Source: an uncultured Lachnospiraceae bacterium (GTDB taxonomy: Bacteria; Bacillota; Clostridia; Lachnospirales; Lachnospiraceae). Taken from it: a stretch of 11,157 nt of DNA. The stretch is from contig CADCPP010000145.1 of NCBI GenBank assembly GCA_902803355.1, forward strand, positions 1 through 11,157. The letters are read 5' to 3'. The stretch's first letter is position 1. Every line of letters begins with the position of its first letter. The notes beneath the pieces are model-generated. The model was not told where the DNA came from, made no database searches, and worked only from the letters and a program-made list of their open reading frames with translations. The position numbers and the translations under genes are program-made. Below, in pieces: positions 1-5,699 of the stretch.

Positions 1-6
1 GCTCTT

Positions 7-912
7 TCAAAACAAAACAGCGCAGAGAAGGGACACGGCAGCTACGGAAATGATCATATTGAGAGATACGCCGAAGGCCACCTTGTCCCCTTCATAGCCA
101 TGATACAAGGCCAGAGACGGCGAGCCGTTGGGGATCGGTGCCAGCAGAACGATGATCATCGCGTTTTTGATCGGTCCGAACGGGATCACATCAAACCACA
201 CCAGCAGCGCCGCGGAAATCGTGATCGCAAGCCGCACGGCAAGGGCTTTGAGATTTTCTTTGGGAAGCCCGCGCGGAAACTCAAAGAGAAGGCCCATCGT
301 CAGCAGGGCAACCGCAGCGTTTGCATTGGCCAGCGGGCGGAAGGCCGTGATCAGCTCCTCCGGAAGCTTGATGTGCAGCAGGCAGAGCAGCAGCATGAGC
401 AGAGCGGACATGGCCGCCACGTTTCGGATCATCGTATGGCCCACCGCCTTCAGGCTGAACTTTTCTTCTCCCGCCCCCAGCACATCCACGAGCAGCGGTG
501 TGACGATAAAGAAGAAGAGACTGATCGGGATATTGAACAGCACGAGTGAGGCAACTTCATACTCCGAGGCAAACATCTGCAGCACCGGCAGCGCATAACC
601 GGTCGTATTGAAGCCCGGCACACAGTACTGCATGATGAATACGGTCTCCTTCGGCTTTTTCCAGGCAAGCAGAAATGCCGCTGCCGTCAGGACCGCATCG
701 ATCGCGAATCCCCACAGCAGTGCATTGACCAGGTCCTTGGAGATCGTCAGTCCGTTCAGATTGCTGATATAGACAAAGGGCAGCATCACGTTCAGCGACA
801 GCCTGGACAAAAGCTTGGCCGAATCCGCCGGAAGAAATTTCGTTTTCTTTAGGAGATATCCGATCGCGATGATCACGATGACCCCCGCGGTCTTGATCCA
901 GACTTCAAACAT
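7..912 (-). CDS. AEC-family (auxin efflux carrier/malate permease-like) transporter
   Basis: A 301-residue, very hydrophobic protein with about ten membrane-spanning stretches in two halves, separated by a more polar centre around residues 150-160 (GAGEEKFSLK). This length and layout match the AEC family, which includes MleP- and MdcF-type malate/malonate carriers. A helix-breaking stretch PGFNTTGYALPVLQ in the first half and APIPNGSPS in the second half resemble the conserved polar breaks expected in the transport core. The family moves small organic anions (malate, malonate, lactate, citrate) across the cytoplasmic membrane; the substrate here is not readable. The gene starts 9 nt after the stop of the upstream 2-hydroxyacid dehydrogenase, whose TAG stop runs into the likely ribosome binding site (AGAGG, 6 nt before the ATG), so the two are probably co-transcribed and handle a related acid. 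The gene is complete, with its TGA at positions 9-7. Confidence 0.88.
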   Translation of the reverse strand: MFEVWIKTAGVIVIIAIGYLLKKTKFLPADSAKLLSRLSLNVMLPFVYISNLNGLTISKDLVNALLWGFAIDAVLTAAAFLLAWKKPKETVFIMQYCVPGFNTTGYALPVLQMFASEYEVASLVLFNIPISLFFFIVTPLLVDVLGAGEEKFSLKAVGHTMIRNVAAMSALLMLLLCLLHIKLPEELITAFRPLANANAAVALLTMGLLFEFPRGLPKENLKALAVRLAITISAALLVWFDVIPFGPIKNAMIIVLLAPIPNGSPSLALYHGYEGDKVAFGVSLNMIISVAAVSLLCAVLF

Positions 913-921
913 GAAAAGCCT

Positions 922-1824
922 CTACTCCTGTTGACGCAGATTCCGCAGCACGAGTTCCATCATGCGGCGGTGATTATTCTGTCCCAGATAGCTGTTGTGG
1001 GCAGAAAGAAGGACATTATCCAGTTTCCAAAGGGGACTGTCTGCCGCAAGCGGCTCCTGTTCAAAGACGTCCAGGGCTGCCCCTGCAAGCTTTCCGTCAG
1101 TCAAGGCCTGCACGAGCGCTGCCTCGTCGATCACCGCGCCACGCGACCCGTTGATCAGGATCGCCTCCTTCTTCATGGATGCCAGGGCTTTTGCATCGAT
1201 CAGATGTCTGGTATCCGGCGTCAGCGCGATCGCAAGGATCAGGATATCCGCCTTGGGAAGATGCTCCTTCAGTTCACTCAGCAGGCGGAACGAATCCACA
1301 TTCGGATCTTCTTTTATGCTCCGGTTAAAGACCGTGATGTGCGGACCAAAAGGCTTCAGCCGTTTTGCGATCTCGCGCCCATAGGCGCCAAAGCCTGCGA
1401 TACACACCTCTTTGCCTGTCAGCTCCTGCCAGCCAAGGTCTCGCTTGTAGCTGCCTGCCAGCTGATTCCGAAAGCCCTGCGGCACATGCTTTAACAGCTC
1501 CAGGATGCGCATCACCGTCCATTCCGCCATGGGGCCGCTGTAGACGCCGTCCGCATTGAAGATCTTTATTCCTCTCTCCCTGACCCAGTCCATGGGAACG
1601 CGGTCATAGCCTGCGGAAGTGATCTGCAGGTATTTCAAGGAGGTAAATCCTTCGTGGCCGGTATAGTAGAACAAACTGTTCCCGATGACTCCCTCATAGC
1701 GTTCCGGGTGGTCTGCGGGAACGCGCTCATCTTTGTGGACGGTGACCTCGTGCCCCAGCGCTTCGATCGCGCGGATATCTTCCTCGGTGGCTCCCAGCGA
1801 GCCGGTGATCAGGAGTTTCATCAT
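922..1824 (-). CDS. D-isomer-specific 2-hydroxyacid dehydrogenase (NAD(P)-dependent)
   Basis: A 300-residue cytoplasmic oxidoreductase that interconverts a 2-keto acid and a D-2-hydroxy acid using NAD(P)H. It has the family's split substrate domain at both ends and a central Rossmann domain: GFGAYG at residues 144-149 is the GxGxxG dinucleotide loop, GVYSGPMAEW (93-102) is the conserved linker into it, and the catalytic Arg/Glu/His set is best placed at R228 (NGSRG), E257 (EQEP) and H276 (SAHNS). The His is followed by Asn rather than the more usual small residue of the PHxG/A motif, so it is a divergent subgroup. It is slightly shorter than the usual 310-330 residues. Two ATGs in tandem (1824 and 1821) sit 5 and 8 nt after an AAAGGA site at 1835-1830, so the start is uncertain by one codon. 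It is followed by an AEC carrier, which suggests transport and conversion of the same kind of organic acid. The exact substrate (glyoxylate, hydroxypyruvate, 2-ketoisocaproate and others) cannot be told. Confidence 0.9.
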   Translation of the reverse strand: MMKLLITGSLGATEEDIRAIEALGHEVTVHKDERVPADHPERYEGVIGNSLFYYTGHEGFTSLKYLQITSAGYDRVPMDWVRERGIKIFNADGVYSGPMAEWTVMRILELLKHVPQGFRNQLAGSYKRDLGWQELTGKEVCIAGFGAYGREIAKRLKPFGPHITVFNRSIKEDPNVDSFRLLSELKEHLPKADILILAIALTPDTRHLIDAKALASMKKEAILINGSRGAVIDEAALVQALTDGKLAGAALDVFEQEPLAADSPLWKLDNVLLSAHNSYLGQNNHRRMMELVLRNLRQQE

Positions 1825-1881
1825 CTTAGTCCTTTCCCTGGTACTTCAGACAGCGTCCGCTTAGGCAAACGATCCGCTGAA

Positions 1882-1910
1882 AGAATATGACAGGATCGGC
1901 AAAAACGCAA
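1882..1910 (-). promoter_or_regulatory. Possible weak promoter for the dehydrogenase-AEC unit
   Basis: On the minus strand TTGCGT (1910-1905) is followed after 17 nt by TATTCT (1887-1882), 58 nt upstream of the dehydrogenase start. The matches to the sigma-70 boxes are only 3/6 and 4/6, so this is tentative. The -35 candidate lies inside the left arm of the inverted repeat at 1904-1935, which would give a repressor or activator a direct way to affect it. Confidence 0.3.
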
Positions 1911-1935
1911 GTGTTTATGAATTTATGATTGCGTT
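1904..1935. repeat. Inverted repeat with nested direct repeats in the divergent intergenic region
   Basis: The arms AACGCAA (1904-1910) and TTGCGTT (1929-1935) are perfect inverse complements, 18 nt apart. The spacer holds two copies of TTTATGA at 1914-1920 and 1922-1928, an 8-nt period. The element sits between the dehydrogenase and the metal-export operon and 37 nt upstream of the latter's -35 box. It has the look of a regulator binding site, but no regulator is encoded nearby and the AT-rich background makes chance repeats more likely. Confidence 0.35.
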
Positions 1936-1972
1936 ATTTGGTATTTTTCGTTTAAAGATAGAGAAATTCCTG

Positions 1973-2001
1973 TTGACAGAAGACCTCCTTCGCGCTATGA
2001 T
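1973..2001 (+). promoter_or_regulatory. Sigma-70 type promoter of the metal-export operon
   Basis: A perfect -35 box TTGACA (1973-1978) is followed by a 17-nt spacer and the -10 box TATGAT (1996-2001), 5/6 to consensus. Transcription should start near 2008, leaving a leader of roughly 93 nt before the HMA gene at 2101. The leader holds a short hairpin, TGCTGC (2051-2056) against GCAGCA (2060-2065). The 17-nt spacing argues against MerR-type activation, which normally uses 19-20 nt spacers, and fits a strong promoter held down by a repressor. Confidence 0.8.
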
Positions 2002-2024
2002 TCATATGAACGGTTGTTTATATG
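2001..2024 (+). promoter_or_regulatory. Candidate ArsR/SmtB-type operator over the transcription start
   Basis: CATATGAAC (2003-2011) and GTTTATATG (2016-2024) form an inverted repeat with 8 of 9 pairs matching and a 4-nt spacer. The left half lies within the perfect 10-bp palindrome TTCATATGAA (2001-2010). The element starts at the end of the -10 box and covers the predicted +1. ATATGAAC-type dyads over the start site are typical of ArsR/SmtB/CadC metal-sensing repressors, which leave DNA when Zn, Cd or Pb binds. The match is by pattern recall, and no ArsR-family gene lies in the window, so the regulator would act in trans. Confidence 0.6.
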
Positions 2025-2086
2025 TTTATTTTTAAGGATGACCATATCTCTGCTGCAAAGCAGCATGACAACAAAGCCGAAAGTCC

Positions 2087-2094
2087 AAAGGAGG
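2087..2094 (+). promoter_or_regulatory. Ribosome binding site that fixes the HMA protein start
   Basis: AAAGGAGG lies 6 nt before ATG 2101. The reading frame is open further upstream to a TTG at 2014 and an ATG at 2038, but neither has a comparable site, and the TTG falls inside the operator. Translation therefore starts at 2101. Confidence 0.85.
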
Positions 2095-2100
2095 ATCGTC

Positions 2101-2319
2101 ATGAAGAAGACCTATAAGATCGATGTGGACTGCGCAAACTGCGCGAACCTGATGGAAGAAGAAGCCAAAAAGACGCCCGGAGTAAAAGACGCGGCCGTCA
2201 GCTTTATGACCCTGAAGATGAAGGTGGAATTTGAAGACGGCCCAGACACAGAGAGCGTCATGCAGGATGTGCTAAAAAACTGCAAGAAGGCTGAACCCGA
2301 CTGCGAGATCTTTTTATAA
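2101..2319 (+). CDS. Small HMA-domain heavy-metal-binding protein
   Basis: A 72-residue cytoplasmic protein consisting of one heavy-metal-associated (HMA) ferredoxin-like domain. The metal site is C11-A-N-C14, preceded by D10 (DCANC), and Asp next to the CxxC is typical of HMA domains on Zn/Cd/Pb pumps rather than the Cu type (GMTCxxC). Two more cysteines, C61 and C68, lie in the C-terminal part and could join the metal site. It is followed at 2398 by a P1B ATPase that has no HMA domain of its own, so the natural reading is that this protein is the pump's detached metal-binding domain or a metallochaperone feeding it. It is the first gene after the operon promoter and is separated from the ATPase by 78 nt that contain a GC-rich hairpin. 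Metal preference is inferred, not demonstrated. Confidence 0.88.
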   Translation: MKKTYKIDVDCANCANLMEEEAKKTPGVKDAAVSFMTLKMKVEFEDGPDTESVMQDVLKNCKKAEPDCEIFL

Positions 2320-2328
2320 ATCCTCAAG

Positions 2329-2353
2329 CCCTCCCCGGTCAGCACGGGGAGGG
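2329..2353 (+). other. GC-rich hairpin between the HMA gene and the ATPase gene
   Basis: A perfect 9-bp stem, CCCTCCCCG (2329-2337) with CGGGGAGGG (2345-2353), around a 7-nt loop. The following bases (TCCTTCATAT) do not form a proper T tract, so it is not a clean intrinsic terminator. It sits 9 nt after the HMA stop and about 45 nt before the ATPase start. It may act as a partial terminator or a 3'-end stabiliser that makes the small protein more abundant than the pump. Confidence 0.65.
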
Positions 2354-2397
2354 TCCTTCATATCACTCATCCCCGCCTGAAAGGAAGGCGATCAGAC

Positions 2398-4314
2398 ATG
2401 AATAAAAAACAAAAAAATCTTCTTGCGCGGATCCTTATCGCGGCCGTTTTCTACGTGCCCGTTTTTCTGATCAGTGAAGGGATCGTGAAGCTGGAGCTGC
2501 CCCGCTGGGCGCTTTTTCTCCTCTTCCTGATCCCTTATCTGACCGTGGGCTATGATATCCTGCACAAAGCCTTTCTGGGCATCAAAAACCGCAAGGTCTT
2601 CGATGAATGTTTTCTCATGACCGTCGCTACGCTCGGTGCCATCATCCTCGGCGAGTACGGCGAGGGCGTGGCCGTCATGCTGCTCTATCAGGTGGGCGAG
2701 CTCTTCCAGAGCGTAGCCGTAGGCAAAAGCCGCAAGAGTATTTCCGAGCTCATGGATATCCGTCCGGACTATGCCAATCTGCTCCTGGAAGACGGCGGGA
2801 CCGAGCGTGTCGATCCGGATGAGGTGGAGATCGGCAGCCTGATCGTGGTCGGCCCCGGAGAAAAGGTCCCCATCGACGGCGTGGTGGAAGAAGGCTCTTC
2901 CGCCCTGGATACGGCAGCACTCACCGGTGAAAGCCGGCCGCGTTCCGCAGGCGTGGGCGATCCGGTCCTCTCCGGGACTATCAACCTGTCCGGGGTGCTC
3001 AAGATCCGCACCACGGCGGACTTTGAGGAATCGACAGCCTCGAAGATCCTGGACCTTGTGGAGAACGCGGCCTCGCGCAAATCAAAGTCTGAAACCTTTA
3101 TTGCCAAGTTTGCGCGGATCTATACCCCCATCGTCTGTTACGCGGCGCTGGCGCTGGCACTTCTGCCGCCGATCTTCATTCTGATCACGAAGATCGGACT
3201 TAACGGCTACAGCGGTGCCGGCGAGGTGTTCCGCGACTGGATCATGCGTGCCTGCGCGTTCCTTGTCATCAGCTGCCCCTGCGCGGTGGTGATCAGCGTG
3301 CCCTTAAGCTTCTTTGCGGGGCTCGGCGGCGCAAGCAATCAGGGTATCCTCATCAAGGGCTCCAACTACCTGGAGACCCTTTCCGATGTGACCACCGTGG
3401 CCTTTGACAAGACCGGGACCATTACCAAAGGCAATTTTGAAGTGAGCGCGGTCCATCACAACACGATGGACAAAGCCCGCCTGCTGGAGCTGGCCGCCCA
3501 TGCCGAGTGCCACTCTTCTCATCCCATCAGCCTGAGCCTGCAGCGCGCCTACGGCGGTCCCATCGACGCCGCCCGCGTCAGCGAGGTGGAGGAGATCAGC
3601 GGTCACGGGATCTGCGCAAAAGTGGACGGCACCAAAGTGGCCGTGGGCAACGAACGGCTGATGGAGCGCCTCGGGATATCCGTGCCTGCCTGTGAGCAGG
3701 ACGCGGGCACCGTGATCCATGTGGCTGCAGACGGCGCCTACGCAGGGCATTTTGTGATCCGCGATGAATTAAAAGACGGCATCCCGGAAGCCATGGATGC
3801 CCTGAAGAGGGCCGGCGTGAAACGCAGCGTCATGCTGACGGGAGACATCAGCAAAGTGGCGGCACAGGTCGCCCGTGAAGCCGGGATCAGCGAGTTCCGC
3901 GCCGAGCTTCTGCCGCAGGATAAGGTCGCTGCCGTGGAAGCGCTGCTTGCGGAAGCGCAGGGCGGCAAAAAGCTGGCCTTCGTGGGCGATGGCATCAACG
4001 ACGCCCCGGTCCTTTCCCGCGCGGACATCGGCATCGCCATGGGCGCGCTTGGATCGGATGCCGCGATCGAGGCCGCGGACGTGGTCCTGATGGACGATGA
4101 CCCGAGGAAGATCGCAAAAGCCATTGCCATCTCCCGCAAATGCCTGCGTATCGTCAGAGAAAACATTATCTTTGCCCTCACGGTCAAGGCCCTCTGCCTT
4201 ATCCTGAGCGCCCTGGGCCTTGCCAATATGTGGCTCGCCATCATGGCGGATGTCGGGGTCATGATCCTCGCCGTCCTGAACGCCATACGCTGCCTCTTTG
4301 TCAGGAAGCTGTAA
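2398..4314 (+). CDS. P1B-type heavy-metal-exporting ATPase (CadA/ZntA-like)
   Basis: A 638-residue membrane pump that couples ATP hydrolysis to export of divalent soft metals. All core motifs are present: TGES (176-179) in the actuator domain, C293-P294-C295 in the transport helix, phosphorylated D337 in DKTGT, H375-P376 of the nucleotide-binding domain, and GDGINDAP (530-537). D618 in the last membrane helix (MADVG) is in the place of the Asp that, with CPC, marks the Zn/Cd/Pb subgroup (P1B-2). N-terminal membrane helices begin near residue 11, with no HMA domain before them, unlike most CadA/ZntA proteins of about 700 residues or more; that domain is supplied by the separate 72-residue protein upstream. 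ATG 2398 is preceded by an AAGGAAGG-like site. The gene is second and last in the operon and ends 14 nt before a strong terminator. Cd, Zn and Pb cannot be told apart from sequence. Confidence 0.95.
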   Translation: MNKKQKNLLARILIAAVFYVPVFLISEGIVKLELPRWALFLLFLIPYLTVGYDILHKAFLGIKNRKVFDECFLMTVATLGAIILGEYGEGVAVMLLYQVGELFQSVAVGKSRKSISELMDIRPDYANLLLEDGGTERVDPDEVEIGSLIVVGPGEKVPIDGVVEEGSSALDTAALTGESRPRSAGVGDPVLSGTINLSGVLKIRTTADFEESTASKILDLVENAASRKSKSETFIAKFARIYTPIVCYAALALALLPPIFILITKIGLNGYSGAGEVFRDWIMRACAFLVISCPCAVVISVPLSFFAGLGGASNQGILIKGSNYLETLSDVTTVAFDKTGTITKGNFEVSAVHHNTMDKARLLELAAHAECHSSHPISLSLQRAYGGPIDAARVSEVEEISGHGICAKVDGTKVAVGNERLMERLGISVPACEQDAGTVIHVAADGAYAGHFVIRDELKDGIPEAMDALKRAGVKRSVMLTGDISKVAAQVAREAGISEFRAELLPQDKVAAVEALLAEAQGGKKLAFVGDGINDAPVLSRADIGIAMGALGSDAAIEAADVVLMDDDPRKIAKAIAISRKCLRIVRENIIFALTVKALCLILSALGLANMWLAIMADVGVMILAVLNAIRCLFVRKL

Positions 4315-4328
4315 ACACCGAAATAAAG

Positions 4329-4364
4329 AATCCCGTCTGTCCTTTCGGGCAGGCGGGATTTTTT
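4329..4364 (+). terminator. Rho-independent terminator, probably bidirectional
   Basis: Arms at 4329-4342 and 4347-4360 pair over 14 bp (two G-U pairs) around the loop TTTC, and are followed by six Ts (4359-4364). It ends the metal-export operon. On the other strand the same hairpin has a GAAA loop, begins 18 nt after the stop of the convergent lipoprotein gene and is followed by TTTATTTC after one C, so it can serve both transcripts. Confidence 0.9.
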
Positions 4365-4378
4365 GCTGAGACCGTATC

Positions 4379-5596
4379 TTATTTCACGATCTCGATCTTC
4401 GCGGCGTTCTGAAGGGTGTATTCAGGATACATGATCGAAGTGGCATCGATCGACTCGCCGTTGTGGAAGATATAGGCATCCGGGATATCCGCAGCGTCGA
4501 TCTCTTCGCTGTAGCCGTCAGCGCAGATCACGTTGATGGCAGCGGCATCCGACAGGCCAAGGCCTTCCAGGATCTCCGTGAAGGGACGGCCGGCTTCCTG
4601 GGTGGCATCTTCAGGCACATAGAGCAGGGCTGAGTCTGCTTCGGTTTCCTTGACGGCGGTATTGAAGATCGTGATCTTGTAGACCGTGTTCTCCGCCACA
4701 TCCGCAGGAAGGTTCTCCGCATCTACGCCGTGAGGCACGATGTACAGGATATCCTGCAGCGTGTACTCCGGATACTTAATAGATGTGGCGTCCACGCGGC
4801 TCTTGTCTTCCGTGAAGAAGATCTCTACATTGGCCAGATCTTCTTTGGCGATCTCTTCCGCATAGCCATCGGCGCAGACGAAATCGTAAGAATCGGCTTC
4901 GACCATCTTCGTCACCTCATCGGCGCCGCCGAGTTTCTCAAAGAACAGTTCTTCGGCGTTCCAGGCTTTCTTCTTGGCAGCGACGATCGCTTCGGGGCCG
5001 CAGACGACAAAGCCGATCTTCCACGGCAGCTGCGACAGATCCATACCGGGACCGGCAGCGAGGAACATCGGATGCGCGCTCTGCAGAACTTCGGGGATTG
5101 TCGCCGTCAGCAGCTGATCTTTGAACGTTTCATAAGTCAGATCTTCACCGTAGGTGTAGCCGTCACTGTAGGAAACGATCAGGACCTGACCGGTCACATC
5201 CGGTTCAAACCAGAAGTGCTTTTCGGCGAAGCTGCCGACGTTCCAGCCGCTCACAAGGTCAAAGCCCTTCGGGTCAAAGTACTCATTGGCTTCTCCCTGT
5301 TTCGGCAGGACATAGAGCGTCTTCACGACTTTCGGCTCTCCTGACGGTTCCGGCGCAGCTGTCGTCGCAGGCTCAGTAGGGGCTTCCGTGGTTGTCGGTG
5401 CTTCCGTTGTTTCGGGGGCCTTGGTGGTCTCAGGAGCCTGAGTGGTTTCGGGGGCCTTCGTGGTCTCCGGGGCTTTGGTGGTCTCGGGCGCCTGGGTGGT
5501 CTCAGGGATCTCCGTGGTCTCAGGGGTCGTTCCGCCGCAGGCCGTCATCGAAAAGACCATGGCCAGCGCCAAAACGAGGGCAAGAGTGTTTTTCAT
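4379..5596 (-). CDS. Secreted lipoprotein with Thr/Pro repeat linker and duplicated C-terminal module
   Basis: A 405-residue surface lipoprotein of unknown role. Residues 1-19 form a signal peptide with a lipobox-like MTAC ending in C20. Residues 25-72 are eight six-residue repeats of the type PETTKA, followed by a looser Thr/Pro/Ala stretch to about 88: a flexible and possibly glycosylated wall spacer. The globular part ends in two related modules. CADGYAEEI (241-249) with DATSIKYPEYTLQ (269-281) matches CADGYSEEI (358-366) with DATSIMYPEYTLQ (384-396), so a segment of about 65 residues was duplicated. A looser third unit, SYSDGYTYGEDL (142-153), may be related. The ADGYS-type motif recalls small molybdopterin/sulfite-oxidase-like domains seen in some clostridial lipoproteins, but this is a weak resemblance and no cofactor residue is evident. 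The ATG follows an AAAGGAG site. It lies 103 nt downstream of the MFS gene and no clear promoter of its own was found. Confidence 0.8.
   Translation of the reverse strand: MKNTLALVLALAMVFSMTACGGTTPETTEIPETTQAPETTKAPETTKAPETTQAPETTKAPETTEAPTTTEAPTEPATTAAPEPSGEPKVVKTLYVLPKQGEANEYFDPKGFDLVSGWNVGSFAEKHFWFEPDVTGQVLIVSYSDGYTYGEDLTYETFKDQLLTATIPEVLQSAHPMFLAAGPGMDLSQLPWKIGFVVCGPEAIVAAKKKAWNAEELFFEKLGGADEVTKMVEADSYDFVCADGYAEEIAKEDLANVEIFFTEDKSRVDATSIKYPEYTLQDILYIVPHGVDAENLPADVAENTVYKITIFNTAVKETEADSALLYVPEDATQEAGRPFTEILEGLGLSDAAAINVICADGYSEEIDAADIPDAYIFHNGESIDATSIMYPEYTLQNAAKIEIVK
5381..5524 (-). repeat. Eight-copy 18-bp tandem repeat inside the lipoprotein gene
   Basis: Eight in-frame 18-bp units (144 bp) encode the PETTxA repeats at residues 25-72. 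The copies differ mostly at silent or Gln/Lys/Glu positions. The first ends in Ile instead of Ala, and the last has Thr in place of Glu. Copy number can change by slippage or recombination without shifting the frame, so the spacer length may vary between strains. Confidence 0.85.
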
Positions 5597-5645
5597 GGGT
5601 TTCTCCTTTCATGAATATGTTACGCAGTTTTTTATCTTTTACCGT

Positions 5646-5671
5646 CCGCTCTGCCCAAAGCAGGGCAGCGG
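5646..5671 (-). other. Hairpin between the MFS gene and the lipoprotein gene
   Basis: CCGC (5646-5649) pairs with GCGG (5668-5671) and TGCCC (5652-5656) with GGGCA (5663-5667), with a 2-nt bulge and a 6-nt loop. It starts 28 nt after the MFS stop. Neither strand has a T tract after it, so it is not a standard intrinsic terminator; a stabilising 3' structure or a Rho-dependent end is possible. The remaining bases of this 103-nt gap show only the lipoprotein ribosome binding site. Confidence 0.45.
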
Positions 5672-5699
5672 CTGCAGTCAAATCTTGCGGAAGTCAATG

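Noticed and set aside
2014..2100. N-terminal extension of the HMA protein from TTG 2014 or ATG 2038
   Set aside because: The added residues do not resemble HMA proteins, the TTG lies inside the operator, and the strong AAAGGAGG site points to ATG 2101.
2329..2353. Full terminator separating the HMA and ATPase genes
   Set aside because: There is no T tract, and no promoter is visible before the ATPase, so the two genes are best read as one operon.
5381..5524. CRISPR-like or intergenic repeat array
   Set aside because: The 18-bp units are contiguous without spacers, in frame, and encode the PETTxA linker.
5646..5671. Intrinsic terminator after the MFS gene
   Set aside because: The stem is present but neither strand has a T tract after it, so it is reported only as a hairpin.
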